A DNA stretch of 29,092 nucleotides. Origin: CAYZRY01 sp964630225 (GTDB lineage Bacteria; Bacillota_I; Bacilli_A; RF39; UBA660). Positions 1 to 7,896 of this stretch are shown one piece after another (the stretch's first letter is position 1; every line of letters starts with the position of its first letter). The position numbers were made by a program, and so were the translations under genes. Location: NCBI GenBank assembly GCA_964630225.1, contig CAZVUK010000013.1:1-29092 (forward strand), given 5' to 3'. A model generated the notes under the pieces. That model saw only the letters and a program-made list of their open reading frames with translations, was not told the DNA's origin and searched no databases.

Positions 1-1
1 A

Positions 2-388
2 GCTTTTGTTTTTAATAGTAATCAGCTAACGAGTGTAACTATTCCTTCAAGTGTATACCATATAGAAAATTTTGCTTTTAGTGAAAACCAATTAACAAAT
101 ATAAACATTCCCAATGGTGTTGTATGGATCGATGGCGGAGCTTTTGCCCACAATAATCTTATCAGCGTAGAAATTCCTTCAAGTGTAAAAAGCATCGGCA
201 ACGGGGTTTTTAGTAGTAATAGAATTAAAAATGTAATTATTCTTTTTAGTGTTGCAACAATTGGAATTCAAACGTTTGATTTTAATGAAAATTTAGAAAG
301 TGTTATTATGCAAGGAAGAACATCAACTGCAGGCATGACTCTTGGCTTTGAATGGAATGGAGCGGGAACCGTTGTTTTTGCCCCATAA
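2..388 (+). CDS. BspA-type leucine-rich-repeat protein, C-terminal end (5' truncated by window)
   Basis: This open frame enters from the left edge and stops at TAA 386-388, so only about 128 C-terminal residues are visible. It consists of near-tandem repeats of about 23 residues, each with a core like N-x-L-T-x-V-x-I-P-S-S-V followed by I-x-x-x-A-F. That is the pattern of BspA/LRR_5 repeats, which in Bacteroides, Treponema and gut Bacillota occur on surface or secreted adhesin-like proteins. The fourth repeat is degenerate and the tail ends in a short G-x-V-V-F-A-P strand without LPXTG, membrane segment or charged tail, so no anchor is visible at this end. Two repeats share an identical 15-base stretch (41-55 and 173-187), indicating recent repeat duplication. 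A terminator follows at once. Cell-surface location is inferred, as the signal peptide lies outside the window. Confidence 0.8.
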   Translation, partial: AFVFNSNQLTSVTIPSSVYHIENFAFSENQLTNINIPNGVVWIDGGAFAHNNLISVEIPSSVKSIGNGVFSSNRIKNVIILFSVATIGIQTFDFNENLESVIMQGRTSTAGMTLGFEWNGAGTVVFAP

Positions 389-393
389 GACTA

Positions 394-413
394 GGCAGTC
401 AAACTGTCTTTTT
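394..413 (+). terminator. Rho-independent terminator after the LRR protein
   Basis: Arms GGCAGT (394-399) and ACTGTC (403-408), pairing with one G-U and a three-base loop, are followed by TTTTTCTTTT. It lies six bases after the LRR stop codon and separates that gene from frr. Confidence 0.75.
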
Positions 414-436
414 CTTTTGGAATTTCCTTTTCTTTA

Positions 437-465
437 TTGATTAAAGTGTAGAAAAATATTAAACT
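437..465 (+). promoter_or_regulatory. Predicted sigma-A promoter for frr
   Basis: TTGATT (437-442), a 17-base spacer and TAAACT (460-465) lie upstream of the AAGGAGAG ribosome site at 472-479. The same -10 hexamer is used by the hrcA promoter in this window. Its place after the LRR terminator fits a new transcription unit starting with frr. Confidence 0.55.
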
Positions 466-487
466 ATATACAAGGAGAGTAATATAA

Positions 488-1024
488 ATGATTATTGAAA
501 TACTAAATGAAAAATTAGATAAAGCTTTAGAAAATCTAGATAAAAGATTTACAACAATTAGAGCGGGTCGAGCTAACCCAAGTTCGCTAGATGGAGTAAT
601 GGTTGACTACTACGGAGTAGAAACACCCCTTAAACAGTTAGCTACTATTTCTGTGCCTGAAGCAAGACAGCTATTAATTAAACCCTTTGATCGCAGCACG
701 GTGCAAGCCATCGAAAAAGCGATACTTGCAGCTAACCTTGGTTATACACCAGGAAATGACGGTGAAGTAGTTAGAATCGTCGTTCCACAGCTTACCGAAG
801 ACAGACGTAAAGAACTTGTCAAAGAAGCTAAGGAAATGTCTGAAGAAGGACGTATTGCTGGACGCAATATCAGAAAAGATGCCATGAATGAAATCGATCG
901 TGAAGAGATGAGCGAAGATGAAAAAAAACGGATGGAAACAATGGTTCAGGACGAAATTAATGATTTTAACAAAAAAATAGATGAAATGTTAAAAGATAAA
1001 GAGGAAGACCTTTTAAGTATTTAA
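488..1024 (+). CDS. frr: Ribosome recycling factor
   Basis: The 178-residue product matches the ribosome recycling factor family (usually about 185 residues). With EF-G it splits the post-termination 70S ribosome in the cytoplasm. The diagnostic block FTTIRAGRANPSSLDGV follows the first helix. It is succeeded by the PFDRSTVQAIEKAI segment, the GNDGEVVRIVVPQLTEDRRKEL region that leads into the three-helix bundle, and a long charged C-terminal helix. The start has a strong AAGGAGAG site eight bases upstream. frr usually follows tsf and pyrH; here it instead follows an LRR protein, behind a terminator and its own promoter. Its TAA overlaps the ATG of the next gene by one base (TAATG), implying translational coupling to the DHH protein. 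Confidence 0.97.
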   Translation: MIIEILNEKLDKALENLDKRFTTIRAGRANPSSLDGVMVDYYGVETPLKQLATISVPEARQLLIKPFDRSTVQAIEKAILAANLGYTPGNDGEVVRIVVPQLTEDRRKELVKEAKEMSEEGRIAGRNIRKDAMNEIDREEMSEDEKKRMETMVQDEINDFNKKIDEMLKDKEEDLLSI

Positions 1025-1887
1025 TGAATTTAGAAGACTTAAAAAAACATAAACCACTATATGTGATAGGACATAAAAATCCCGATCTCGATACGGTTGT
1101 AAGTTCATATCTGTTAGCTAAAATTTTAAATAGTTTTGGTATTGTAGCCGAAGCTGTCATGCTTAAAGACGATTATACTTACGATAAGTTTAGCGTAGCG
1201 ATGATTAGGGATTTTGTAGGTTATGAATTTAAAAAATTAGAAAATTTAAATGGATATTTTTTACTAGTTGATCATAACGATCCACTTCAGTCAGTTGGAG
1301 ATGCCAAAGTACTTGCTTCTTTTGATCATCATCAAAATGTTGGTAAAATCAGCAATGTTTTATATGGAGATTATGCTTCAACTAGTTTATTTATCTATGA
1401 TTACTTTAAAGATAAATATAGTTTTAGCAACGAAGAAAGGGTGCAAATATATATGGCAACGCTTGATGATACCCTCTTTTTTCGAAGTAGTCGTTATAAG
1501 GCAAAGGATAGGCAATCACTTGAAGGTATGAACTTAAACTTAGATAGCGAGTTCTTATTTGAAAAGTATTTTGTATCAACTGATTTATCAAATGGAGTCA
1601 AGAATGCCTTTCTTAGCCAAGTTAAAGAACATAGTTATAAAGATATCAAATTTAATTCCTCGACGATTAAGACTGTTGCTGCTTTTGATAAATTAAGAGA
1701 TGAATATGTTAACTTAATAAATGATGAGAGCTATTTTTTAGGTATGTGGTTAGTTGTTGACAAAGGTATAAGTTATGCATATTTTAAAAGTCCTAAATGT
1801 GTTAAAATTAAAGAATATAACTATATAGCATCCAGAGCTAATGATGTCTTACCGGATATGATAGAGTTCCTAAGAAAGGAAGATTAG
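1024..1887 (+). CDS. DHH-family phosphoesterase, manganese-dependent (family II) inorganic pyrophosphatase-like
   Basis: The 287-residue protein has the DHH fold motifs of family II pyrophosphatases. GHKNPDLD carries His17, Asp21 and Asp23, VDHND carries Asp83, FDHH carries Asp101-His103, and LDDTLFF corresponds to the SDTLLF metal-ligand motif. These residues bind the Mn/Co cluster that hydrolyses PPi, and the active site lies between the DHH and DHHA2 domains. The order and spacing of motifs fit PpaC (about 309 residues). However, the C-terminal SRKKQ substrate motif appears as SRAND, so the two lysines are missing. Activity on PPi is therefore uncertain and a relative acting on another phosphoester is possible. 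Translation is probably coupled to frr through the one-base overlap, and the zinc-ribbon gene starts two bases after this stop. Confidence 0.72.
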   Translation: MNLEDLKKHKPLYVIGHKNPDLDTVVSSYLLAKILNSFGIVAEAVMLKDDYTYDKFSVAMIRDFVGYEFKKLENLNGYFLLVDHNDPLQSVGDAKVLASFDHHQNVGKISNVLYGDYASTSLFIYDYFKDKYSFSNEERVQIYMATLDDTLFFRSSRYKAKDRQSLEGMNLNLDSEFLFEKYFVSTDLSNGVKNAFLSQVKEHSYKDIKFNSSTIKTVAAFDKLRDEYVNLINDESYFLGMWLVVDKGISYAYFKSPKCVKIKEYNYIASRANDVLPDMIEFLRKED

Positions 1888-1888
1888 T

Positions 1889-2617
1889 ATGATATGTAAA
1901 GTTTGTGCTAAGGAAAACCCCCAAACTAATTTGTTTTGTCAGTTCTGTGGAGCGAAGTTTGATAAAGAAAATAACAACGTTACATTAGCTGATCAGCTTC
2001 CACCAATAGCTCCAGTGACAGCAGTACCTATCGCAGATGCCCCGCTGACAAGTAAAGAAGAACCCTTAAGTGTTAAAGATTTAGCACCTGTCGCTGTACT
2101 GATACTAATCGTCATTTTCTTTTTATTTATCACAATAAACTTTAGCAACGTTTCATATTCATCTAAGAATATGACGTTAGATCAAAAAGAGATGGTCGAT
2201 AAACTAGAAAAAACAAGATACAAAAAGTATCAACTAAATATCCCTGAAACCTATAGAGTAACTTCATCGACTAGCTCGAGTATTCAATTTACTTCCATCA
2301 CCAAAAAAACAACTATTTATATAACCATGGAAAAAGGCTCATACGGTCAGGCTAAAAAAAGACATAATGAGTACTCTGAAATATTTGATGAAGAAACTTA
2401 TCAGTACGAGGGTTATGAATTTGCTACTGGTCATTTTGAGTATATTCTATTAAAATTAAAAAATAGATTATATGGCAATATGGTTTATGGCGGAATCGCT
2501 CAATATGATAATGATAATGTATGGATATTTTTTGTTCAATCTACTCTTGAAGATAAGATTGATAAAACGGTAGTTGAAGATGCAGAGATTGCTTTACTTG
2601 GAGCTAAAGAGTATTAA
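1889..2617 (+). CDS. Zinc-ribbon membrane protein of unknown function
   Basis: I do not recognise this 242-residue protein as a named family. It opens with a zinc-ribbon knuckle pair, Cys3-x2-Cys6 and Cys17-x2-Cys20 (ending FCQFCGAKF), the layout seen at the start of many Bacillota membrane proteins. A Pro/Ala-rich linker follows (about 30-60), then one hydrophobic helix (about 66-84), and then an extracytoplasmic domain of about 150 residues rich in Ser, Thr, Tyr and Lys. There is no cleavable signal peptide, so the ribbon should stay in the cytoplasm with the C-terminal domain outside. It is the last gene of the frr operon, one base after the DHH gene. The T-box promoter starts six bases beyond its stop. 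A sensor or envelope role is only a guess. Confidence 0.65.
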   Translation: MICKVCAKENPQTNLFCQFCGAKFDKENNNVTLADQLPPIAPVTAVPIADAPLTSKEEPLSVKDLAPVAVLILIVIFFLFITINFSNVSYSSKNMTLDQKEMVDKLEKTRYKKYQLNIPETYRVTSSTSSSIQFTSITKKTTIYITMEKGSYGQAKKRHNEYSEIFDEETYQYEGYEFATGHFEYILLKLKNRLYGNMVYGGIAQYDNDNVWIFFVQSTLEDKIDKTVVEDAEIALLGAKEY

Positions 2618-2622
2618 TAATC

Positions 2623-2650
2623 TTTACAAAATATAATTTTATGTTATAAT
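2623..2650 (+). promoter_or_regulatory. Promoter of the pheST T-box transcript
   Basis: TTTACA (2623-2628) and TATAAT (2645-2650) are 16 bases apart. TG at 2642-2643 makes an extended -10 (TGTTATAAT). The predicted start, near 2657, lies just before the first T-box helix. Confidence 0.8.
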
Positions 2651-2662
2651 TTAATTGTTATT

Positions 2663-2842
2663 GGCAATGATTAAAGACTAGTAACTTATGGAACTTTTTA
2701 AGAAAGCTGATGGATGATGTAAATCAGTAAAGGGAAATAAGCCAATTCACTTTATAGCCATACAGGTGATGCGTTATAGTCATGAGAAGTAATTAAGGTG
2801 GTACCACGATCATTCGTCCTTTGGATGAGTGGTCTTTTTTTT
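2663..2842 (+). promoter_or_regulatory. T-box riboswitch, phenylalanine (UUC specifier)
   Basis: This is a tRNA-sensing leader controlling pheST. Stem I closes with GGC 2663-2665/GCC 2757-2759 and TAAAG 2672-2676/CTTTA 2750-2754, with a kink-turn-like internal loop. The AGTA motif sits at 2680-2683. The helix CTTAT 2685-2689/ATAAG 2737-2741 places CCAATTCA as the opposing specifier-loop strand. Reading UUC at 2746-2748, followed by purine A2749, gives a Phe codon, matching the downstream genes. The conserved T-box sequence AAGGTGGTACCACG is at 2795-2808 and can form the antiterminator with uncharged tRNA-Phe. Rising uncharged tRNA-Phe should therefore allow read-through into pheS. Confidence 0.93.
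2808..2842 (+). terminator. T-box regulated terminator
   Basis: Arms GATCATTCGTCC (2808-2819) and GGATGAGTGGTC (2823-2834) pair with a few G-U pairs around a TTT loop, followed by eight T residues. The 5' arm abuts the T-box sequence, so the antiterminator and terminator are mutually exclusive. Confidence 0.92.
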
Positions 2843-2855
2843 AGAAGGAGATATT

Positions 2856-3890
2856 ATGGATATTGAAAAAATAATTGAAGAATTAGAGAAAGATTTAGTT
2901 AATTGTGAAGGAGTTAATGAACTTAATGAGCTTAGAACTAAATACCTTGGTAAGAAAGGATATATTAGTGTTGCCCTAAAAGATTTAGCTACTTTCGATG
3001 GTGATAAGAAGGCTCTTGGTGGTAGAATAAATGAAATAAAGACTCAGGTTATCGAAAAAATAGATAGTCTTTATCAAAGTCTTGCATCTAAAGATTTAGA
3101 TAAAAAACTTACTAAAGATAAAATCGATACAAGTCTTCCGGCGTTTAGACCAAGGACAGCTAGTGCTCATCCAATTAGTAGAACGAAAGAAGAACTAGAA
3201 GAGTTATTTATTTCGATGGGTTATGATGTAGTGTTTGGTCCAGAGCTAGAACTCGACAAATATAATTTTGAGATGCTCAATATTCCCAAAAATCACCCAG
3301 CCAGGGATGATCAAGATACTTTCTATATTGATGAGGAGAGACTGCTTCGGACGCAGACTTCAGCCGTACAAGTAAGAACGATGCTTGCCAATCAGGAAAA
3401 AAAACCGTTTAAAATAATCTGTCCTGGTAAAGTTTTTAGAAGAGATAGTGATGCAACGCATTCTCATCAATTTATGCAACTTGAAGGTTTGGTCGTCGGT
3501 TATGACATTTCGCTATCAGATCTTAAAGGAACTTTAGAGACGATGGCTAAAAAAATGTTTGGCGATAATAATAGAGTTCGTTTCAGACCGAGTTTCTTTC
3601 CTTTTACTGAACCGTCATATGAAGTAGATGTATCTTGCTTCAAGTGTCAAGGGGAAGGCTGCTCTATATGTAAAAATACCGGATGGATAGAAATACTGGG
3701 AAGTGGTATGGTTCACCCTAACGTCCTAAGAGATGCTGGTTTTGATCCAAAAATTTATCGTGGATTTGCTTTTGGAGCAGGAATAGAACGAATCGCCATG
3801 CTTAAATATGGCATCTCTGATATTAGAGATTTATATATAAATGATATACGATTGCTAGAAACCTATAATCGTATGGAAGGAGCTGAATAA
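2856..3890 (+). CDS. pheS: Phenylalanine--tRNA ligase alpha subunit
   Basis: The 344-residue product (same size as in Bacillus) is the catalytic class II synthetase subunit that charges tRNA-Phe as an alpha2-beta2 tetramer in the cytoplasm. An N-terminal coiled-coil arm (about 1-85) is followed by the catalytic domain with the motif 2 region PGKVFRRDSDATHSHQF, the Cys-containing insert CFKCQGEGCSICKNTGW, and motif 3 FGAGIERIAMLKYGI near the end. ATG 2856 was chosen because AAGGAG (2845-2850) lies five bases upstream. An in-frame GTG at 2829 lies inside the terminator hairpin and cannot be the normal start. The gene is under T-box control and pheT begins one base after the stop. Confidence 0.98.
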   Translation: MDIEKIIEELEKDLVNCEGVNELNELRTKYLGKKGYISVALKDLATFDGDKKALGGRINEIKTQVIEKIDSLYQSLASKDLDKKLTKDKIDTSLPAFRPRTASAHPISRTKEELEELFISMGYDVVFGPELELDKYNFEMLNIPKNHPARDDQDTFYIDEERLLRTQTSAVQVRTMLANQEKKPFKIICPGKVFRRDSDATHSHQFMQLEGLVVGYDISLSDLKGTLETMAKKMFGDNNRVRFRPSFFPFTEPSYEVDVSCFKCQGEGCSICKNTGWIEILGSGMVHPNVLRDAGFDPKIYRGFAFGAGIERIAMLKYGISDIRDLYINDIRLLETYNRMEGAE

Positions 3891-3891
3891 T

Positions 3892-6279
3892 ATGAAATTA
3901 TCAAGAAACTTTTTAAATGATTTTCTAGATACTTCGGCTTTGACTGATTTTGAACTAGCTGATGGCATGACAAATTTAGGAAATGAATATGCCAGTGTCG
4001 ATCGCATGTGCCCAGCAACGGGTCTAGTTATCGGCGAGGTTTTAGATTGTCGCCCTCATCCTAGTAGTGACCATTTAAATTTATGCATGGTAAATGTTGG
4101 AAGTGGTGATCCACTTCAAATTGTCTGCGGGGCTGATAATGTCCGTGGTGGACAAAAAGTAATAGTTAGCTTAGTTGGAGCTGTTCTTCCCGGTGATTTT
4201 GAAATTAAGAAGACCACTATTAGGGGAGTTGAATCAAATGGAATGATCTGTTCACTAAAAGAAATAGGTATCGAAGAAAAGTTTATGGACGAAGTCGATA
4301 GAGATGGAATCCATGTGCTTCATCCAAATGCACCAATCGGGGGTGATCCACTTGCATTCCTGCAGTTTGATGATACCGTAATTGATTTTGAGTTGACCTC
4401 AAACCGCAGTGATTTACTTAGTGTCATCGGTATGGCTTATGAAGCTAATATCATCGTGGGAAAAGAAATTAAATTACCTGAAATTAAGATAAATAAAGAA
4501 GAAGGAGATATCGCTGATGAACTATCACTCGATGTTCAAAGTGAAAATATTCCTTTATACTTAGCAAGGAAAGTAAGAAATATTCAAATAGGGGAGTCCC
4601 CAGCTTTTATTAAAGCAAGACTTATCGCTAGTGGTATCAGACCAATTAACAATGTTGTCGATATTTCTAATTACGTTATGTTAGAATTTGGACAACCACT
4701 GCACTTTTTTGATCGCCGTGCGTTTAAAGAAAAAATCATTGTCCGTATGGCAAATGATGGGGAAGAGGTTAAAACATTAGATGGCAAGCTTCGAACGCTC
4801 AGTAGCGAAGATATCGTTATCACTAACGAAAATGAAATTAACTGTCTAGGTGGAGTTATGGGTTCACTTGCTTCCGAAGTAGAACTAGATACTAAAGAGT
4901 TAATCGTCGAAAGTGCTATCTTTAGTCAAAAGCATATTCGCCGAACGTCGAAGAGGGTTTTGCGCAGCGAAGCATCTAATCGCTTTGAGAAGGGCATCAA
5001 TCCCGATTATAGTTATTTAGCTATGGAAAGAGCTTGTCAGCTTCTTGAGGAGCACGCGAACGCACAAATAGTTGGTGGCATGCTCGTTCATGATCAGACT
5101 GATAAAGCACTTAAAACGGTCGAAATCACCAGTGAATTAATCGGTGATATACTGGGTATGAATCTCAGTGAAAAAGATGTATCAAACGCTCTTGACAAAC
5201 TGGATTTTAAATATTCTAGTACCGATAGTAAATTCATTATCGAAGTGCCGCGTCGCCGGCTTGATATTTCGATAGCCGAAGATATAGTCGAAGAAGTAGG
5301 TAGAGTGATTGGCATTAACAATATAGAAAGTACTCTTCCAAAAATGGAGAGCTTAAGTGGAACTTATGATCCATTCCAAAAAAGAGTCTTAGAGCTGGCG
5401 AAACGACTTAGAGCAAATGGTCTATATGAAACGATCACTTATTCATTAGTTGGAGAAAAAGAACTGGGTAATTTTAGGAGTGACTCACTTAGTCATATCG
5501 CTGTTCAAAGCCCTATGACTGAGGATAGAAAATATCTTAGAACATCGCTTATTCCATCATTAATCGAAGTATATGATTATAACTTCAAACACAAGAATAA
5601 AGATATAGCCATTTATGAAACATCTAATATATACTTTGATGGAGAAGCAGGTAGTGAAGAATCAAGCCTTATGTCGGGATTAATTTCGGGAAGTCTTGCT
5701 TCATCTAAGTGGCAAGGTATCGAAATTAAAGCTGATTACTATTACCTAAAGGGTCTTATCGAAGACTTACTCGAATATATGGGACTTGCAAATAGATACA
5801 TATTTAAAAGTGAAGTTCTTCCTAAAGAATTCCATCCATATCAAGCATCAGAAATATATGTCGATAATAGATTAGTTGGATACTTTGGGAAAGTTCATCC
5901 ATCATACTCTAAATATGATTTATATGTATTTGAGTTAAATCTTGATCAATTACTTTCATATAAAATTAGAAATATTAAAGATAAAGCTATATCGATATAT
6001 CCTAATATTGAAAAAGACTTAGCTTTTGTGATCGATAAAGATAAAGATTCAGAATTTGTCAGTAGAATAATCAAGAAAGTTGGAAGTAGACTGCTTATCT
6101 CCCTTAGTTTATTTGATTACTATGAAGGAGAAAATATCGCCAAGGATAAGAAATCACTAGCTTACAGATTGGTGTTTAATGATGCTACTAAGACGCTTAC
6201 TGATGATGAAGTAAACGAAATAATTGCAAAGATAATTACGGAATTAGAAAAACAAGGTGCTCAGTTAAGAGACAAATAA
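3892..6279 (+). CDS. pheT: Phenylalanine--tRNA ligase beta subunit
   Basis: The 795-residue product is the full-length beta chain, which supports tRNA binding and editing in the PheST tetramer. Visible domains in order are an EMAP/OB-type tRNA-binding domain (about 40-150, with HPSSDHLNLCMVNVG), the B3/B4 editing region, a B5 domain (about 400-475, ending near PRRRLDISIAEDIVEEVGR), a core catalytic-like domain, and a C-terminal FDX-ACB anticodon-binding domain (about 700-795, starting YPNIEKDLAFVID). It follows pheS after one base and ends at a terminator shared with the convergent FAD-protein gene. Nothing appears to be missing. Confidence 0.98.
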   Translation: MKLSRNFLNDFLDTSALTDFELADGMTNLGNEYASVDRMCPATGLVIGEVLDCRPHPSSDHLNLCMVNVGSGDPLQIVCGADNVRGGQKVIVSLVGAVLPGDFEIKKTTIRGVESNGMICSLKEIGIEEKFMDEVDRDGIHVLHPNAPIGGDPLAFLQFDDTVIDFELTSNRSDLLSVIGMAYEANIIVGKEIKLPEIKINKEEGDIADELSLDVQSENIPLYLARKVRNIQIGESPAFIKARLIASGIRPINNVVDISNYVMLEFGQPLHFFDRRAFKEKIIVRMANDGEEVKTLDGKLRTLSSEDIVITNENEINCLGGVMGSLASEVELDTKELIVESAIFSQKHIRRTSKRVLRSEASNRFEKGINPDYSYLAMERACQLLEEHANAQIVGGMLVHDQTDKALKTVEITSELIGDILGMNLSEKDVSNALDKLDFKYSSTDSKFIIEVPRRRLDISIAEDIVEEVGRVIGINNIESTLPKMESLSGTYDPFQKRVLELAKRLRANGLYETITYSLVGEKELGNFRSDSLSHIAVQSPMTEDRKYLRTSLIPSLIEVYDYNFKHKNKDIAIYETSNIYFDGEAGSEESSLMSGLISGSLASSKWQGIEIKADYYYLKGLIEDLLEYMGLANRYIFKSEVLPKEFHPYQASEIYVDNRLVGYFGKVHPSYSKYDLYVFELNLDQLLSYKIRNIKDKAISIYPNIEKDLAFVIDKDKDSEFVSRIIKKVGSRLLISLSLFDYYEGENIAKDKKSLAYRLVFNDATKTLTDDEVNEIIAKIITELEKQGAQLRDK

Positions 6280-6302
6280 AAAAGACTTTTCAGTCTTTTT
6301 TT
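6278..6302. terminator. Bidirectional terminator between pheT and the FAD dehydrogenase gene
   Basis: AAAAAAGACT and AGTCTTTTTT pair around a TTTC loop (6278-6287 and 6292-6301). A and T tracts on either side let it work on both strands. It overlaps both convergent stop codons. Confidence 0.85.
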
Positions 6303-7678
6303 CTTGCGATAATATCTCTAGCGGCTACTAGACCAGTCGCTGCTGCGGTGACGATATTACCAGCTTTACCAGCACCATCACCGATAAAATAGATATTTTT
6401 ATCAGTTAACTTAAATTTATTATTTGTTTCTATCTCGTTTGAAAAGAACTTGATCTCAGGCCCATAAAGCAGGGTTTCATCGTTATTTACACCGGGTATG
6501 ATTCTATCTAGTTGCTCTAGTCCTTCGACGATATTCATGATGATTCGGTGGGGCATAACAAGCGATAAGTCACCAGCCACACAATCTCTTAGAGTCGGCG
6601 TGATAAAACCTTTATCTATTCTATGCCAGTTACTGCGTCTACTGCTTTTTAGGTCTTTGAGTGTTTGAATAATGGGTTTTTTATCACCTAAAACATTAGC
6701 TATTCGCGCTATGGCCTCGCCATATTCTCTCGTATTAGTCACCGGCTCGGTTAAGCTTACTTTAGTAATGAATGCAAAGTTACTATTAGGTGACTTTTCT
6801 TCTTTCATCGAGTAACCATTGACACATATGTAGCCGTAGTAATTTTCTTTAGCAACAAAGCCACCTGGATTAGTACAAAACGTTCTAATTTCATCTCCGT
6901 AAGTTGCTGTTTTAATAAAGATCGTTGGGTCGTATATTTGATTAGTTATATCTTCGAGTATCTCTTTTCTAACCTCGACTCTAACACCGATTTCAATACT
7001 TTGTGAAAGATAAGGAATAGAGTATTTATCGGCCAGTTCTTGAACCCACTTAGCTCCCGTTCTTCCTGGTGCGACAACAACATTTTTCGTTTTTAATTTT
7101 TCTTTCTTTAAAACAATGTTAATAGTTTCATCACTTGCTGTTTCGATATCTTCACAAAAAGTATTTTCCATAATAGTTACCCCTTTTTTCTCAAGGTAAT
7201 TAGTAAAGTCTTCGATATAGTTAGGAAGTTTATCGCTACCCAAGTGTTTTTGTTTGATAAGAAGAAGTCTAGCACCATGTTTAGCTACTTCTTTTTGAAT
7301 AGCTTTGGCTTCTTGTTGATTTTTAGGATAGATGTCACTATCCATTCCAAATTTGTTAAATATCTCTTCCGTATCATCAATTAACTTGTATGCTTCTTCT
7401 TCATTCATGTATTTAAAAAGATCACTTTTCCCAAGTTTAGGAATAAAGTTTAACTTCCCATCAGAAAAAGTACCGGCTCCGCCATAGCCGGACATTATAT
7501 GACATGGTTTACAATCTAAACATGGCGTCTTTTTACTTAGCATCGGACAAGATCTTTTTTTGGCCCTAAAGCCTTCGTCTAAAAGAACTATCTTTAAGTT
7601 TTTATCACTTTCAATAAGCTCATAAGCGGCGAAAAGTCCAGCCGGACCAGCCCCGATAATAACGACATCATATAACAT
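6290..7678 (-). CDS. FAD-dependent dehydrogenase (COG2509-type NAD(FAD)-utilising protein)
   Basis: The 462-residue flavoprotein starts with a Rossmann dinucleotide motif, VVIIGAGPAGLFAA (GAGPAG about 9-14). It continues with a Cys-rich segment, CPMLSKKTPCLDCKPCHIM, and GYGGAGTFSDGKLN, the signature of an uncharacterised bacterial dehydrogenase family (COG2509). The C-terminal FIGDGAGKAGNIVTAAATGL is the second FAD-contacting motif. The four clustered cysteines could hold a metal or disulfide, but this is inference, as is any substrate. ATG 7678 is preferred because GGTGAT lies four bases upstream. TTG 7690 or ATG 7684 would add up to four residues. The gene is monocistronic and converges on pheT. 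Its TGA stop supports the standard genetic code. Confidence 0.88.
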   Translation of the reverse strand: MLYDVVIIGAGPAGLFAAYELIESDKNLKIVLLDEGFRAKKRSCPMLSKKTPCLDCKPCHIMSGYGGAGTFSDGKLNFIPKLGKSDLFKYMNEEEAYKLIDDTEEIFNKFGMDSDIYPKNQQEAKAIQKEVAKHGARLLLIKQKHLGSDKLPNYIEDFTNYLEKKGVTIMENTFCEDIETASDETINIVLKKEKLKTKNVVVAPGRTGAKWVQELADKYSIPYLSQSIEIGVRVEVRKEILEDITNQIYDPTIFIKTATYGDEIRTFCTNPGGFVAKENYYGYICVNGYSMKEEKSPNSNFAFITKVSLTEPVTNTREYGEAIARIANVLGDKKPIIQTLKDLKSSRRSNWHRIDKGFITPTLRDCVAGDLSLVMPHRIIMNIVEGLEQLDRIIPGVNNDETLLYGPEIKFFSNEIETNNKFKLTDKNIYFIGDGAGKAGNIVTAAATGLVAARDIIARKKD

Positions 7679-7709
7679 TTCCATCACCAAACTTATTATA
7701 TAATATAAA

Positions 7710-7738
7710 TTGATAAATTACTATAAAAGTAATATAAT
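7710..7738 (+). promoter_or_regulatory. Predicted sigma-A promoter pointing toward mnmA
   Basis: TTGATA (7710-7715), a 17-base spacer and TATAAT (7733-7738) form a close consensus match on the plus strand. The nearest plus-strand gene is mnmA, about 190 bases beyond the predicted start, and the transcript would cross the small minus-strand gene in antisense. Confidence 0.55.
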
Positions 7739-7756
7739 AGCAGTGGATTAAGGCAC

Positions 7757-7781
7757 AAAAAAAATAGATTATATCTATTTT
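7757..7781 (-). terminator. Terminator of the 28-residue membrane peptide gene
   Basis: On the minus strand AAAATAGAT and ATCTATTTT pair around a three-base loop (7761-7781), followed by a run of T (plus-strand A tract 7757-7764). It lies about ten bases after the small gene's stop. Confidence 0.7.
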
Positions 7782-7790
7782 AAAACTCTT

Positions 7791-7877
7791 CTAGATGAAG
7801 AACATACTCATTACTACTGATGCAAGCATAAGTAGTAAGAGAATAATAGCCATAATTTTAGTGAAAGTTTTATTCAT
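7791..7877 (-). CDS. Small single-span membrane peptide, 28 residues (Prli42/DUF4044-like)
   Basis: ATG 7875-7877 opens a 28-codon frame ending in TAG 7791-7793. The product begins MNKTFTKIMAIILLLLMLAS and continues to MFFI. It has a short basic N-terminus, then one hydrophobic helix covering nearly the whole remainder. The overall shape resembles the tiny Bacillota tail-anchored peptides Prli42 (stressosome anchor in Listeria) and DUF4044, but this is by eye and family membership is not proven. Its reality is supported by an extended -10 promoter, an SD-like AGGTAGAT eight to ten bases before the ATG, and a terminator right after the stop. It stands alone, divergent from mnmA. Confidence 0.62.
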   Translation of the reverse strand: MNKTFTKIMAIILLLLMLASVVMSMFFI

Positions 7878-7896
7878 ATTTATCTACCTCATAGGA

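Noticed and set aside
2829..2855. Upstream GTG start for pheS
   Set aside because: It lies inside the T-box terminator hairpin; ATG 2856 has a proper AAGGAG site and matches the family start.
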